Notes under the pieces: generated by a model
What the model saw: only the letters and a program-made list of their open reading frames with translations
Databases searched by the model: none
Told to the model about the DNA's origin: nothing
Program-made: the position numbers and the translations under genes
Origin: Paracoccus sp. TOH
GTDB lineage: Bacteria > Pseudomonadota > Alphaproteobacteria > Rhodobacterales > Rhodobacteraceae
DNA: 64,000 bases
Direction of reading: 5' to 3'
Assembly: GCF_030388245.1 (NCBI RefSeq)
Contig: NZ_CP098361.1
Location: forward strand, 557,001-621,000
Part shown: positions 8,322 to 18,373 of the stretch, piece after piece
Layout: every line of letters starts with the position of its first letter
Numbering within the stretch: position 1 is the first letter of the stretch

Positions 8322-9759
8322 GGCGCCGCTCGTCATCGCAGGACGTGATCGTAACCGCCGTATCGTGACGGCGGCCGACGCGACTGCACAGGCGCTCGGC
8401 CTGCGGGTCGGCATGCCCGTCACCAAGGCGCAGGCGCTGGTGCCGGGACTGGTGATTGAACCCGCCGACCCAAAAGCCGATGCCGAAAGCTTGGAGCGCC
8501 TCGCGCTATGGGTGTTGCAACGGATCGCGCCGATTGTGGCGGTCGATCCGCCGGACGGGATCGTGATCGACTCTACCGGCGCGGATCATCTGCATGGCGG
8601 CGAGGCGGCGATGCTCGATGCGCTGATCGGGCGGCTCACCTTGTCGGGAGTGTCTGCACGGGCCGCCATTGCCGACACCTGGGGCGCGGCCCATGCGCTG
8701 GCGCGCTATGGGTCCAATCCGGTGCTGATCGCCATGCCGGGGGCCAGCATCGACATGCTCGCGCCGCTGCCGCTGGAGGCACTACGGCTGTCGCCCGCGA
8801 TCCCGGCTGGCCTGCGCGATCTGGGGTTTTCCCGGATCGGCGATCTGATCGGCCAGCCCCGCGCGCCCCTGACGCTGCGCTTCGGGCCGGAACTGTCCCG
8901 TCGGCTGGATCAGGCCCTGGGCAACAGCGCCGAACCCATCGAGCCGCTGCGCCCCGAGGACATGATCGAGGCGCGGCGCAGCTTTGCCGAACCCATCGCC
9001 GCCGCTGAGACCATCGCCCGCTATATTGGAAAGCTGGTCGCAACGCTCTGCGAGGCGCTGGAGGTCCGCGGCCTCGGCGCGCGCCGCCTCGACCTGCTCT
9101 GCCACCGGATAGACAGCCGTGTCGAGACCGTCCGCATCGGCCTCGCGCGGCCGGTGCGCGACCCTCAGCGCCTGACCCGGCTGCTCTGCGACAAGATCGA
9201 GACCATCGACCCCGGCCTCGGCATCGAGATCATGACGCTGACGGCCACGCTGGCGGAACCCATGACCGAGCGCCAGGCCGTGAGCCACCTGATCGAGGTG
9301 CCCGAGCCTGACCTGTCAGGCCTGATCGACACGCTCGCCAACCGGGTCGGCGCCCGCGCGATTTATCGCTTCGCGCCGGTGGCCAGCGATGTGCCCGAGC
9401 GATCTGTCTGCCGCATTCCGGCCCTGGCGGAAGAGACCGGCGCGGGCTGGCCCGATCACTGGCCGCGCCCCTCGCGGCTGTTGCCCCGTCCCGAGCCGAT
9501 CGAGACCATGGCGCTGCTGCCCGACCATCCGCCGAACTGGATCTCGTGGCGCGGCGTGCGGCGGCGGGTGCGCCGGGCCGATGGCCCCGAGCGGGTCTTC
9601 GGGGAATGGTGGAAACGCGATGCCGAACTGGTCGCGGTGCGGGATTATTTCCGCATCGAGGATGATGCCGGCGAGCGTTTCTGGATCTTTCGCTCCGGCG
9701 ACGGTGAGGATGTCGCCACCGGATCGCATCGCTGGTTCCTGCACGGGGTTTTCGGATGA
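8236..9759 (+). CDS. imuB: ImuB, inactive Y-family polymerase scaffold
   Basis: This 507-residue protein is a Y-family polymerase homologue that acts as the hub of the ImuA-ImuB-DnaE2 mutasome and normally binds the beta clamp. It starts [19 protein letters not shown], the family's usual N-terminus. At the position of the polymerase catalytic aspartates the sequence shows VFLPTWPTD rather than DxD, consistent with a non-catalytic adaptor. The second acidic site [11 protein letters not shown] is partly retained. The stop overlaps the dnaE2 start by four bases (ATGA), implying translational coupling. Confidence 0.9.
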   Translation: MARVISVFLPTWPTDRLRRKAGDTAPPVEAPLVIAGRDRNRRIVTAADATAQALGLRVGMPVTKAQALVPGLVIEPADPKADAESLERLALWVLQRIAPIVAVDPPDGIVIDSTGADHLHGGEAAMLDALIGRLTLSGVSARAAIADTWGAAHALARYGSNPVLIAMPGASIDMLAPLPLEALRLSPAIPAGLRDLGFSRIGDLIGQPRAPLTLRFGPELSRRLDQALGNSAEPIEPLRPEDMIEARRSFAEPIAAAETIARYIGKLVATLCEALEVRGLGARRLDLLCHRIDSRVETVRIGLARPVRDPQRLTRLLCDKIETIDPGLGIEIMTLTATLAEPMTERQAVSHLIEVPEPDLSGLIDTLANRVGARAIYRFAPVASDVPERSVCRIPALAEETGAGWPDHWPRPSRLLPRPEPIETMALLPDHPPNWISWRGVRRRVRRADGPERVFGEWWKRDAELVAVRDYFRIEDDAGERFWIFRSGDGEDVATGSHRWFLHGVFG

Positions 9760-12700
9760 ATGCGCCCCGATATGCTGAGTTGCAGGTCACCACGCAGTTT
9801 TCCTTTCTGCGCGGGGCCTCTTCGGCCGAAGAACTGTTCGCGACCGCCGCGACGATGGGGATCGAGGCGCTGGCGGTGGTGGATCGCAATTCTCTGGCGG
9901 GCATCGTTCGCGCCCATGAGGCGGCGAAGGCAACCGGCATCCGGCTGATCGTTGGCTGCCGCCTCGATCTCGCCTGCGGCATGTCGGTGCTGGTCTATCC
10001 GACCGACCGAGCGGCCTATGCCCGGCTCTGCCGGCTGCTGACGCTTGGCAAGGGCCGGGCCGGCAAGGGCAAGTGCCACCTGGAATGGGCCGATCTCACC
10101 GCCTATGGCGAAGGGCTGATCGCGGTGCTGGTGCCGGATGATGCCGATGAATACTGCGGGTTCCGATTGCGCCGTTTGCGCGATGCCTTCGGCGACCGGG
10201 CCTATCTGGCGCTGACCCTGCGCCGCAGGCCCAACGACCAGATGCGGCTCTGGGAGCTTTCGCAACTGGCGCAGCGGATCGGCGTGCCGACCGTCGTGAC
10301 CAATGACGTGCTGTTCCACGAGCCTGGCCGGAGGATGCTGCAGGATGTGGTCACTGCGATCCGCCACAACACCACCATCGACCAGCTGGGCTTTCGCCGT
10401 GAGCGTCATGCCGACCGCTATCTCAAGCCGCCCGCCGAGATGCGCCGGCTCTTCGCCCGCTGGCCCGAGGCGCTGGCCCGCACCATCGAGATCGCCGACC
10501 GTTGCCGCTTCAGCCTGGATGAGCTGCGTTATCAATATCCGGAGGAACGCGACGATCCCGCACTGACCCCGCAGGAAACACTGGTGCGGATGACCTGGCA
10601 GGGCGCGGCCAACCGCTACCCCGAGGGCGTGCCGGATGAGGTGACGGCGGCGTTGCGCCATGAGCTGACCCTGATCGGCAAGCTCGATTACGCGCCCTAT
10701 TTCCTGACCGTGAACAGTATCGTCCGCTTTGCCCGGTCGCGCGGCATTCTCTGTCAGGGGCGGGGATCGGCGGCGAACAGCGCCGTCTGCTATGTTCTCG
10801 GCATCACCGCCATCGACCCCGGCCGCAACGATCTGCTGTTCGAGCGCTTCGTCTCCGAGGAACGCCGCGAACCGCCGGATATCGACGTCGATTTCGAGCA
10901 CGAACGCCGTGAGGAAGTCATCCAATGGGTCTATGAGAACTATGGCCGTGACCGGGCCGCGCTGACCGCCACCGTGACCCGCTATCGCTCCAAGGGCGCG
11001 CTGCGCGATGTCGGCAAGGCCATGGGGCTGCCCGAGGATCTGATCCAGACACTCTCCGGCCAGCTCTGGGGCTGGTCCGAGACCGGTGTCAACGATCAGC
11101 AGCTTCGTGAGTTGAACCTCAACCCGGAGGATCGGCGTTTGCGCCTGACCCTTGATCTGGCCGCCCAGCTTCGCGGGGCGCCGCGGCATTTGTCGCAACA
11201 TCCCGGCGGCTTTGTCCTGACCCATGACCGGCTGGACGAGTTGGTGCCGATCGAACCCGCCGCCATGGCGGATCGCCAGATCATCGAATGGGACAAGGAC
11301 GACATCGACGCCTTACGCTTCATGAAGGTGGATGTGCTGGCGCTGGGGATGCTGACCTGCATGCGCAAGGGGCTGGATCTGATCGTGGAACACAAGGGCA
11401 TCGCCCTTGATCTGGCGACGATCCCGGCCGAAGATCCGCGCACCTATGCGATGATCCGCAAGGCGGACACGCTGGGAACCTTCCAGATCGAAAGCCGGGC
11501 GCAGATGTCCATGCTGCCGCGCCTGAAGCCGCGCACCTATTACGATCTGGTGGTGCAGGTCGCCATCGTCCGGCCTGGCCCGATCCAGGGCGATATGGTC
11601 CATCCCTATCTGCGCCGCCGCGAGGGGTTGGAAGAGGTCGATTATCCGACACCCGAACTGGAGAAGGTGCTGGGCAAGACCCTCGGCGTGCCGCTGTTTC
11701 AGGAACAGGCGATGCGCGTCGCCATTGAATGCGCGGGCTTCACCCCCGGTGAGGCGGACCTTTTGCGCAAAAGCATGGCGACCTTCAAGCACACCGGCGG
11801 CGTCTCGAAATTCCGCGACAAGCTGATTACAGGCATGGTTGCCAAGGGCTATGAACAGGACTTTGCCGAACGCACCTTCCGGCAGTTGGAGGGCTTCGGC
11901 TCCTACGGCTTTCCCGAAAGCCATGCGGCAAGTTTCGCGCTGATCGCCTATGCCTCGGCCTGGCTGAAATGCTGGCATCCCGATGCCTTCTGCGCCGCGC
12001 TACTGAACAGCCAGCCGATGGGCTTCTATGCCCCGGCCCAGATCGTGCGCGATGCGCGCGACCATGGCGTCGAGTTGCGCCCGATCTGCGCCAATGCCTC
12101 GCGCTGGGATTGCACGCTGGAGCCGACCGGCAACGAGGCGCGCTTTGCGGTTCGGCTTGGCCTGCGCATGGTCAAGGGGCTTGCCAATGCCCATGCGGCG
12201 GCGATTGTCGCCGCCCGTGCTGATCAGCCATTTGCCTCGGTCGAGGATCTCTGGCGGCGGGCCGGGGTTCCCGTCGCCGCATTGGTCCACATTGCCGAGG
12301 CCGACGGTTTCCGCCCGCCCTTCGGCCTTGCGCGCCGCGAAGCGCTTTGGGCGATCAAGGGGCTGCGCGACGAGGAACTGCCGCTGTTTGCGGCAGCCTC
12401 GGCACGCGAGGGCCAGACGGTTTCAGAGATATCGGAGCCGTCCATCGCCCTGCGGCCGATGGCGGCTGGCCGCGAGGTGGTCGCGGATTACAGCCATACC
12501 GGCCTTTCTCTGCGTCGCCATCCGATCTCCTTCCTGCGCGAGGATCTGCGCAAGCGCCGCATGGTTTCCTGCGCCGAGGCGATGGGCGCGCGCGACCGCC
12601 GCTGGCTGGAGACGGCGGGGATCGTGCTGGTGCGCCAACGCCCCGGCTCGGCCAAGGGCGTCATGTTCATCACGATCGAGGACGAGACCGGCATCACCAA

Positions 12701-12935
12701 TGTCGTGGTCTGGCAGAAGGTCTTCGCGCAGTATTGGCGTGTGATCCTCTCATCGAGCATGATTGCCGTCAGGGGTCGCGTTCAGCGCGAGGGAGAGGTC
12801 GTGCATCTCGTTGTCCATCGGATCGTCGATCTGTCGCGAGATCTGGCGAGCGTTGGGCAACGCGACGTGGCGACGGTCGGGCAGCAGGGGCCGGAGGCCG
12901 ACAGCATCAGGGTGAAGGCGCGGGATTTCCGGTGA
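9756..12935 (+). CDS. dnaE2: Error-prone DNA polymerase DnaE2 (ImuC)
   Basis: A C-family polymerase of 1059 residues, the catalytic member of the SOS mutasome. An N-terminal PHP domain (from [18 protein letters not shown]) is followed by the palm with the PDIDVDF catalytic aspartates near residue 375 and a further acidic motif at [11 protein letters not shown]. The fingers, HhH and OB-fold regions complete it (the OB segment near 975 contains [11 protein letters not shown]). Its length matches the DnaE2 family and is shorter than DnaE1. With ImuA and ImuB it supports damage-induced mutagenesis. Carriage on a mobile element could raise mutability of new hosts; that consequence is inference. 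Confidence 0.95.
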   Translation: MNAPRYAELQVTTQFSFLRGASSAEELFATAATMGIEALAVVDRNSLAGIVRAHEAAKATGIRLIVGCRLDLACGMSVLVYPTDRAAYARLCRLLTLGKGRAGKGKCHLEWADLTAYGEGLIAVLVPDDADEYCGFRLRRLRDAFGDRAYLALTLRRRPNDQMRLWELSQLAQRIGVPTVVTNDVLFHEPGRRMLQDVVTAIRHNTTIDQLGFRRERHADRYLKPPAEMRRLFARWPEALARTIEIADRCRFSLDELRYQYPEERDDPALTPQETLVRMTWQGAANRYPEGVPDEVTAALRHELTLIGKLDYAPYFLTVNSIVRFARSRGILCQGRGSAANSAVCYVLGITAIDPGRNDLLFERFVSEERREPPDIDVDFEHERREEVIQWVYENYGRDRAALTATVTRYRSKGALRDVGKAMGLPEDLIQTLSGQLWGWSETGVNDQQLRELNLNPEDRRLRLTLDLAAQLRGAPRHLSQHPGGFVLTHDRLDELVPIEPAAMADRQIIEWDKDDIDALRFMKVDVLALGMLTCMRKGLDLIVEHKGIALDLATIPAEDPRTYAMIRKADTLGTFQIESRAQMSMLPRLKPRTYYDLVVQVAIVRPGPIQGDMVHPYLRRREGLEEVDYPTPELEKVLGKTLGVPLFQEQAMRVAIECAGFTPGEADLLRKSMATFKHTGGVSKFRDKLITGMVAKGYEQDFAERTFRQLEGFGSYGFPESHAASFALIAYASAWLKCWHPDAFCAALLNSQPMGFYAPAQIVRDARDHGVELRPICANASRWDCTLEPTGNEARFAVRLGLRMVKGLANAHAAAIVAARADQPFASVEDLWRRAGVPVAALVHIAEADGFRPPFGLARREALWAIKGLRDEELPLFAAASAREGQTVSEISEPSIALRPMAAGREVVADYSHTGLSLRRHPISFLREDLRKRRMVSCAEAMGARDRRWLETAGIVLVRQRPGSAKGVMFITIEDETGITNVVVWQKVFAQYWRVILSSSMIAVRGRVQREGEVVHLVVHRIVDLSRDLASVGQRDVATVGQQGPEADSIRVKARDFR

Positions 12936-13061
12936 AGGGGCAGGTTCCGGAGACCGGGCGGGGAAAAGCCTTCCCCCTGGTCGGCACTGCGTTGCCGACG
13001 CACCCCCATCAGCGGGGAGACCCCGCAACGCCCCCTGAGAGTTCGAGTGCGGGCGGGTTTT

Positions 13062-13109
13062 CCGTGACGGGTTAAGGACTGGAGGAGTGGCCTCCGGCGC
13101 CCGTCGCGG
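13062..13109 (+). promoter_or_regulatory. Family A structured leader upstream of ardC
   Basis: An outer stem pairs CCGTGACGGG (13062-13071) with CCCGTCGCGG (13100-13109), with one G-U pair. An inner hairpin pairs GGAGG (13081-13085) with CCTCC (13091-13095). The CGGAG ribosome-binding site begins within the outer stem's 3' strand, 11 bases before the ardC ATG. The same architecture precedes parB and the gene at 20168, with a compensatory base change in the latter. Just upstream (13012-13026) lies another strong GC hairpin that could end dnaE2 transcription. Confidence 0.7.
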
Positions 13110-13120
13110 AGATCATCCCG

Positions 13121-14077
13121 ATGGCCAGACAGGACCGCGCCCGTGAAGGCGGCGCCCGCAGCAATCTTTACGACGACATCACCGGCAAGATCATCGCCGA
13201 GCTGGAGGAAGGACGGCTTCCCTGGGTCCAGCCTTGGGGGACTGCGGCGAAAGCGCCGCTTGCCATGCCGCGAAACGCCGCGACCTCGCGGCAGTATTCC
13301 GGGATCAATGTGCTGATCCTCTGGGGCGCCGTGGTCCAGCACGGCTATCCGACCCAGCATTGGCTCACCTATCGCCAGGCGGCAGCCCTCGGCGGCAACG
13401 TCCGTAAGGGCGAGCACGGCACGACGGTCGTCTATGCCGACCGCTTCACCCCGGACGACGAGAAGCGCCGAGCCCGCGAGACCGGTGAAGAACCGGGACG
13501 CGTCCCGTTCCTGAAGCGCTTCACCGTTTTCAACACCGCGCAATGCGAGGGCCTGCCAGAAGATATTGCCGTGGAGGCGCCACCACCGCCGCCCGGTATG
13601 ATCGAGCCGAAGGTCGAGGCACTGATCCGCGCGACCGGGATCGATTTCCGCATCGGCGGAGATCGCGCCTTCTATGTGCCGGCACTCGATTATGTGCAGG
13701 TGCCGCCGCCGGCCGCCTATTTCGAGCCGATTAACTGGCACCGGACGGCGCTGCACGAGATGGGGCACGCCACCGGCCATGCCTCGCGCCTGGGGCGGGA
13801 TTTCTCGGGCAGTTTCGGCACGAAGAAATACGCCTTCGAGGAGCTGGTCGCCGAGATGAACGCGGCATTCTGCTGCGCCTCGCTTGGTATCGTGCCGACC
13901 GTGCGCCATGCCGACTATATCGGCTCCTGGCTGGAGGTGCTGCGCGAGGACAACCGCGCCATCGTCCGCGCAGCTTCTCAGGCCAGCAAGGCGGCCGACT
14001 GGCTGCTGTCGCATCTGCCCGACGAAGATGCCGGGGAGCCGGTTCCGGCTGCAATCGAAGGGAGGGTCGCGGCATGA
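13121..14077 (+). CDS. ardC: ArdC-like antirestriction protein
   Basis: A 318-residue protein with the ArdC layout: an N-terminal ssDNA-binding domain (DUF1738, from about residue 10 with DDITGKIIAELEEGRLPWVQPW) and a C-terminal zincin-like metallopeptidase domain containing ALHEMGHATGHASRL (HExxH near residues 211-215). ArdC proteins protect incoming single-stranded conjugative DNA from restriction and are typical of leading regions. The start ATG follows the structured family A leader. The last four bases overlap the DUF2958 gene, so the two are translationally coupled. Confidence 0.92.
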   Translation: MARQDRAREGGARSNLYDDITGKIIAELEEGRLPWVQPWGTAAKAPLAMPRNAATSRQYSGINVLILWGAVVQHGYPTQHWLTYRQAAALGGNVRKGEHGTTVVYADRFTPDDEKRRARETGEEPGRVPFLKRFTVFNTAQCEGLPEDIAVEAPPPPPGMIEPKVEALIRATGIDFRIGGDRAFYVPALDYVQVPPPAAYFEPINWHRTALHEMGHATGHASRLGRDFSGSFGTKKYAFEELVAEMNAAFCCASLGIVPTVRHADYIGSWLEVLREDNRAIVRAASQASKAADWLLSHLPDEDAGEPVPAAIEGRVAA

Positions 14078-14469
14078 TCCTTTTGACCGGAACACAGCGC
14101 GACCGGCTTCTGGCCAATGGTCGCCAACGTGATGTGGATCACATCCCCGTCGTGAAATTCTTCAACCCCTTCGGCGCGGGCGTCTGGCTCGCCACTGAGC
14201 TGGATCAGGGCGGCGACATCATGTTCGGCCTGGCCGATATCGGCTACCCCGAACTTGGCTCGTGGAGCCTGGAAGAGCTGCGCAGGGTCCGATTGCCCTT
14301 CGGCATGGGGATCGAGCGGGATCTGCTCTTCACCGGGGATTTCCCGATCTCGGTCTGGGCGGAGGCTGCGCGGGAAGCCGGCAGCATCCGTGCGGCGGAG
14401 CGAGCCCTCTACCGCGCCGGTGCGGCATTCACCTGCACATCCACAGATACGGAAAGCCAGGATTCCTGA
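14074..14469 (+). CDS. DUF2958 family protein
   Basis: This 131-residue protein begins MILLTGTQRDRLLANG and contains the conserved HIPVVKFFNPFG and GLADIGYPELG blocks of DUF2958. The family is nearly always found next to ardC or parB on alphaproteobacterial and plasmid conjugative elements; no biochemical function is established. The ATG overlaps the ardC stop. No membrane segment or signal peptide is visible. It probably works with the antirestriction functions, but this is from context alone. Confidence 0.85.
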   Translation: MILLTGTQRDRLLANGRQRDVDHIPVVKFFNPFGAGVWLATELDQGGDIMFGLADIGYPELGSWSLEELRRVRLPFGMGIERDLLFTGDFPISVWAEAAREAGSIRAAERALYRAGAAFTCTSTDTESQDS

Positions 14470-14534
14470 TTTCCGGCTGTCGGCTTTGTGGCCTGGCGTC
14501 GCGCTCTTCAGAGGAAGAGGGCGGCGCTTCGCTT

Positions 14535-14581
14535 CGTGACGGGTTGGAGGTCGAGAGAGAGGCTCCCGGCCGCCCGTCGCG
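14535..14581 (+). promoter_or_regulatory. Family A structured leader upstream of parB
   Basis: The outer stem pairs CGTGACGGG (14535-14543) with CCCGTCGCG (14573-14581). An inner stem GGAG/CTCC (14546-14549 with 14563-14566) encloses a purine loop containing GAGAGAGG. The 3' strand runs straight into GGAG, the ribosome-binding site for the parB ATG at 14593. This is the second copy of the ardC leader design. Confidence 0.7.
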
Positions 14582-14592
14582 GAGAAACCACC

Positions 14593-16743
14593 ATGGCCAA
14601 AGCTGCCAGGAAGAAGCCCGTCGCCCCGATGATCGTCTTTTCGCGGGCGCGCGACATTCCGTTCAACCGCATCAGGCTGTCGGACAGCAATGTCCGCGAG
14701 ACCGATGTCGAGGCGGGTCTGGACGAACTTACCCATGACATCGACCGGCGCGAGGATCTCGTGCAGGGTCTCAATGTCCGCGCCATCCTCGACGAGGACG
14801 GCAATGAGACCGGCGAGTTCGAAACCCCGGCCGGCGGCCGCCGCTACAGGTCCATCGCGCGCCTTGTCGAGGCCGGTCGCTTCCCGGCCGAAGGGCTCGT
14901 GCCCTGCATCGTCAAGAAGGCCGACGCCAAGACCTCGGCCGTGGACGACTCGCTGGCCGAGAACCTGCTGCGCCTCGCCCTGCATCCGCTCGACCAGTTC
15001 AAGGCGTTCAAGCGGATGTTCGACATGGGCATGTCGAAGGAGGAGATCGCCGACGCATGGCGGACCACCCCGCGCTACATCATGCAGCGTCTTCGCCTCG
15101 CCACCGTCGCGCCGACGCTGCACGACGCCTATGCGCGCAACGAGATGACGCTGGCGATGCTGGAAGCCTTCACCGTCAACCCCGACCACGAGCGCCAGCA
15201 GCAGGTCTGGGAGCGCATCAGCACGTCGTGGCAGAAGGAACCCTGGCAGATCCGCAACATGCTGACCGAGACCACGGTTCCGGCCGCCGACAAGCGCGCC
15301 CGCTTCATTGGCGTTGACGCTTACGATGCGGCGGGTGGCCCGGTGCTGCGCGACCTCTTCTCCGAGGAGAACGGCGGCTGGTTGCAGGACGTCACGCTTC
15401 TCGACCGGCTGGTCGACGAGAAGCTGCGCACCGTCGCCGACGAGATCGCCGGTCAGGGCTGGAAGTGGATCGACGCGGCGGTCGAACTTCCCTACGGCCA
15501 CACCAACGGCCTGCGCAGGCTGGTCGGTGTGACCCAGGAGCTGACCGACGAGGAACGCGCCACCCGCGAGGCGCTGCGCGACGAGTATGACGAACTCGAA
15601 GCGCAGTATGCAGAAGCCCAAGACCTGCCCGATGAGGTCGATCAACGGCTCGGGGAGATTGAGGCCGAGCTGGACGCCTTCGAGAACCGGCCGATCAGCT
15701 TCGCGCCGGAAGACATCGCCCGTGCCGGTGTCTTCGTCAGCATCGGCCGCGAGGGCGAGTTGATCGTCAGCCCCGGTTATGTCCGCCCCGAGGACGAACA
15801 ACCTGAGACCGTCGATGGTGAGGATGCCACCGAGGGTGCGGACCCGTCCGGTCCCGATGCCGTGCAGCGTGCGGTCATCACCGTCGGCGGCGAGCCGGTT
15901 CCGGACGCCGATGAAGAGGAGGACGATGCCGTCAAGCCACTGCCCGAGCGGCTGGTGACGGACCTGACCGCCTGGCGGACGCTGGCGCTGCGCAATGCGC
16001 TTGCCGAGAATCCGCGCGTCGCCATGACGGCGCTGCTGCACAAGCTGGTTCTCGATACTTTCGAGCGCACCGCCACCTCGGGAACCAGCCTCTATGCCGC
16101 CGTGCGTCACATCTATCTTCCCACGGATGCGACCGGGCTCGCTGACAGCGCCGCCGCGAAGATGATCGACGAGCGTGCGGACGCCTGGCGGGGCGACATT
16201 CCAACTGGCGATGACGACCGCCTCTGGGACTGGATCGACGGTCTCGACGATGCCAGCCGCCTGGCGCTGCTTGCGCATTGCGTCAGTTTCGGCGTCAACG
16301 CGCTCTACGAGCGGCCCAACCCCTATTCGGGGAATGGCATCTCGCAGCACGGTCTCGACCGCCGCATGGCCGAGGCCGAACGGCTGGCGCAGGCCACCGG
16401 CCTCGACCTCGTCGAAGCGGGCTGGAGGCCAACGGTCGAGAACTATCTGGGCCGCGTGACCAAGACCCGCATCATCGAGGCGGTGCGCGAGGGTGCCGGC
16501 GATCGCGCGGCCGATCTCATCGCGCATCTCAAGAAGGGCGACATGGCGAAGGAGGCCGAACGGCTCCTGGCCGATACCGGCTGGCTGCCGGAGCCGCTGC
16601 GCCCCGCCATCGAGGCGCAGGCCGTGGATGGCGCGACCGATCAGGACGAGGACAGCGTGGCGCTGCCCGACTTCCTCGCCGGTGGCCATGAGGACACGGC
16701 CGAGGCCGCCGACGATCCGGAGGCCCTCGTCGCCGCCGAGTGA
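14593..16743 (+). CDS. ParB/RepB/Spo0J-family partition-like protein
   Basis: This 716-residue protein starts with a ParB nuclease-like domain: IPFNRIRLSDSNVR, then the nucleotide-binding box GGRRYRSIARL, then SLAENLLRLALHPLDQFKAF. A helix-turn-helix region follows near 150-180. The long C-terminal half is acidic and of unknown structure, far longer than chromosomal ParB (about 300). Large ParB proteins of this type are backbone genes of these conjugative elements. They may act as CTP-switch DNA clamps or nucleases. The ATG at 14593 follows GGAG of the structured leader; the upstream in-frame extension is leader sequence. The ParA-like protein is encoded far away at 50311. Confidence 0.88.
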   Translation: MAKAARKKPVAPMIVFSRARDIPFNRIRLSDSNVRETDVEAGLDELTHDIDRREDLVQGLNVRAILDEDGNETGEFETPAGGRRYRSIARLVEAGRFPAEGLVPCIVKKADAKTSAVDDSLAENLLRLALHPLDQFKAFKRMFDMGMSKEEIADAWRTTPRYIMQRLRLATVAPTLHDAYARNEMTLAMLEAFTVNPDHERQQQVWERISTSWQKEPWQIRNMLTETTVPAADKRARFIGVDAYDAAGGPVLRDLFSEENGGWLQDVTLLDRLVDEKLRTVADEIAGQGWKWIDAAVELPYGHTNGLRRLVGVTQELTDEERATREALRDEYDELEAQYAEAQDLPDEVDQRLGEIEAELDAFENRPISFAPEDIARAGVFVSIGREGELIVSPGYVRPEDEQPETVDGEDATEGADPSGPDAVQRAVITVGGEPVPDADEEEDDAVKPLPERLVTDLTAWRTLALRNALAENPRVAMTALLHKLVLDTFERTATSGTSLYAAVRHIYLPTDATGLADSAAAKMIDERADAWRGDIPTGDDDRLWDWIDGLDDASRLALLAHCVSFGVNALYERPNPYSGNGISQHGLDRRMAEAERLAQATGLDLVEAGWRPTVENYLGRVTKTRIIEAVREGAGDRAADLIAHLKKGDMAKEAERLLADTGWLPEPLRPAIEAQAVDGATDQDEDSVALPDFLAGGHEDTAEAADDPEALVAAE

Positions 16744-16752
16744 CGCGAATCA

Positions 16753-16834
16753 GCGGGGCGGCCTCCGTCGCCCCGCATTCCATCCCTTCCATCTCAAGGC
16801 CCGGCATCTCGCCGGGCCGCTTTCGTTTCAGGAG
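16753..16834 (+). promoter_or_regulatory. parB-end hairpin and family B leader
   Basis: Two hairpins follow parB. The first pairs GCGGGGCG with CGCCCCGC (16753-16776). The second pairs GGCCCGGC (16798-16805) with GCCGGGCC (16811-16818) and is followed by GCTTTCGTTTCAGGAG (16819-16834), which ends in the ribosome-binding site of the next gene. The same hairpin-plus-tail arrangement recurs before the genes at 17390 and 20792. Confidence 0.7.
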
Positions 16835-16841
16835 CAAGATC

Positions 16842-17318
16842 ATGTCCGCTTCCCTCATCTTCGACATCGTGCCGCTCGGCTCGCTCGTGGCCTACAGCGA
16901 CGGCCAGCCGAAGCCGCCCGCACGTTTCACCAAGAAGCTCGCCGCGTGGAAATCCCGCAACGGGGCCGGTCGTCTCGTGCGCAAGGAACCGGGCCGCGAG
17001 CGCCCGACCTACACGACCACGCCGTCCTTCACCCTGCATGAAGGCGATTTCGGCGAAGGCGGCATCATTCTTATCACCGTCATGCGCAGCTACGGCATCG
17101 ACAGCGATCTGAGCTTCCGGGTGATCGAACGCCCGAAGATCGGTCAAGTCCGCGTTGTGCAGGATGTCGGAGAGAACGTCGAATTGCTGCACCTCGCGGA
17201 GAACCACGAGGCGGCCGAACTCTGGCTAGCCAGGAACGGCTACACCCGCGCGCGCCTCGAGGAGATCACCGCCGACGAGGCAGGCGCCGACGCCGTCGAG
17301 GGTCGAGCTGCCGCGTGA
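16842..17318 (+). CDS. Conserved hypothetical ICE protein
   Basis: A 158-residue protein (start MSASLIFDIVPLGSL) without a domain I can name. It is soluble-looking, basic in the first half (KPPARFTKKLAAWK) and acidic at the end. The ATG follows CAGGAG of a family B leader; upstream in-frame codons lie inside the leader hairpin and are not coding. It belongs to a run of small same-strand genes between parB and the thermonuclease, all with similar leaders, which suggests coordinated expression. Function unknown. Confidence 0.75.
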   Translation: MSASLIFDIVPLGSLVAYSDGQPKPPARFTKKLAAWKSRNGAGRLVRKEPGRERPTYTTTPSFTLHEGDFGEGGIILITVMRSYGIDSDLSFRVIERPKIGQVRVVQDVGENVELLHLAENHEAAELWLARNGYTRARLEEITADEAGADAVEGRAAA

Positions 17319-17340
17319 CGTTCGCCGATCCCGTTCATCC

Positions 17341-17383
17341 GGCCCGCTTGTCCCGTGACGGCGGGCCTTCTTCGTTTCAGGAG
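17341..17383 (+). promoter_or_regulatory. Family B leader
   Basis: GGCCCGC (17341-17347) pairs with GCGGGCC (17361-17367). The 3' tail TTCTTCGTTTCAGGAG (17368-17383) carries the ribosome-binding site for the ATG at 17390. The tail is almost identical to those at 16819 and 20771, while the loop sequences differ. Confidence 0.68.
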
Positions 17384-17389
17384 AACACA

Positions 17390-17656
17390 ATGGCCATTCC
17401 CGATCCCGTTCGAACGAACTTCGACACTCTGCTTCGTGCTGCCGATGACGGCAATCTCGCCCTTATGGAATGCCTCGACGCCGCGACCCGTGAGACACGC
17501 TATGTCCTGTGCGCGGTCGGCCGCGACGGGGGTGATTACGTCTTCACGCCGTTCGGCCATCTCGCAAGCGGCAACCCCTATGACGCCTATCTGCCGCCGG
17601 ATCCCGACGATCCTGCCGGCTTTGTCGAGAAGGCCGAAGATGGGGGCGCATCATGA
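17390..17656 (+). CDS. DUF6117-like small protein
   Basis: An 88-residue protein starting MAIPDPVRTNFDTLLRAA, which I recognise as a DUF6117-type conserved protein of alphaproteobacterial mobile elements; the name is from memory. It contains a beta-rich middle (YVLCAVGRDGGDYVFTPFGHLA) and a proline-rich end. The function is unknown. Its stop overlaps the next start (ATGA), so it is coupled with the 98-residue gene downstream. The start follows the GGAG of a family B leader. Confidence 0.75.
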   Translation: MAIPDPVRTNFDTLLRAADDGNLALMECLDAATRETRYVLCAVGRDGGDYVFTPFGHLASGNPYDAYLPPDPDDPAGFVEKAEDGGAS

Positions 17657-17949
17657 TGACGGTCGATGAAATCTTCGCCGATGACCGCCGCAATCCGCCA
17701 TCGGAGCGCTCGCTTCCCTGGGAGGAAACCCGCAACGGCGTCACCGTCATCGTGGAACCGAAACCGCATTGGGCCGAGGACATGCGCGCCTTCCGGCTCG
17801 ATGCCCGCGAATACTGCCGCTATGCCGACTGGACGGCCCATGGCGCCCGGACGCGCTTTTTCGGTCATATCGACACCTCCGGCGACGATGTGATGATGAA
17901 GGCCCGCGCCATGATCGCCCGCGAAATCGCCGATGGGTTCTGGGACTGA
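17653..17949 (+). CDS. Small conserved hypothetical protein
   Basis: A 98-residue acidic protein (MMTVDEIFADDRRNPP...) translationally coupled to the preceding gene by a four-base overlap. I recognise no domain. Visible features are a tryptophan/proline-rich N-terminal third (LPWEETRNG, KPHWAEDM) and a mixed alpha/beta remainder ending ADGFWD. It lacks a signal peptide or membrane segment. Context places it in the leading-region-like gene run. Confidence 0.7.
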   Translation: MMTVDEIFADDRRNPPSERSLPWEETRNGVTVIVEPKPHWAEDMRAFRLDAREYCRYADWTAHGARTRFFGHIDTSGDDVMMKARAMIAREIADGFWD

Positions 17950-17997
17950 CCGGCCCTGAAAGCCGAACCTTGCACACAGGGCCATCGGGTATCGCTG

Positions 17998-18090
17998 CAC
18001 AAGCAGCGATGGATCCAGTTCGAGCTTCACCATTGCGCCAACTCCTTGGTGTTGTGGGGGCAACGGGTTCCGTCCCCGGCCTGAAACACA
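17998..18090 (-). pseudogene. Degenerate inverted copy of the small gene at 18374
   Basis: The reverse strand repeats two blocks of the plus-strand gene at 18374-18538: one encoding VFQAGDGT and, about 40 bases on, one encoding MVKLELDP. Nucleotide identity is high within the blocks, for example TTCAGGCCGGGGACGG in place of TTCCAGGCCGGGGACGG. The two blocks are in different frames here and the middle is unrelated, so this copy cannot make the same protein. It looks like an inverted duplication that has decayed, or an alternative end of an invertible segment. Confidence 0.5.
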
Positions 18091-18254
18091 CCCTGAATAT
18101 CCGCCGGCAACGAGGCTGGCGCAGCAAAGCATCTGCGACGGGTTTCCGGCACCGGCTCGACGCAAAGCACCATCCCCCGCTTCCATTCGCTAACCTTGGT
18201 CCGACCGTCTCTTTGCATTCAACCCCGGTGGGGTCGGCTTACGCGCGCGTGCCG

Positions 18255-18362
18255 CCCTCGGGGATTCGGAAAGAATCCGAACGCCCGAGGGTGATTGCAG
18301 ATCCGGTCAGACACTTCGGGCGCCTGTCGCGCGGGGGATGGTCCCCCGCCTCCAAAGACAGG
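18255..18362 (+). promoter_or_regulatory. Structured leader with sequestered ribosome-binding site
   Basis: The 424-base gap before the gene at 18374 contains several strong hairpins. CCCTCGGG (18255-18262) pairs with CCCGAGGG (18284-18291) around an inner GATTC/GAATC hairpin. GCGGGGG (18331-18337) pairs with CCCCCGC (18343-18349). An outer CCTGTC (18323-18328) pairs with GACAGG (18357-18362). The last strand overlaps the ribosome-binding site CAGGAG, so folding should hide it. The rest of the gap holds the inverted duplication at 17998-18090 and no gene. Confidence 0.6.
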
Positions 18363-18373
18363 AGCCGGAACCC

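Noticed and set aside
13978..16689. A 903-codon open frame on the reverse strand
   Set aside because: It is the antisense of parB and ardC ends. Its product is low-complexity and matches nothing, while the plus strand has clear ParB and ArdC motifs.
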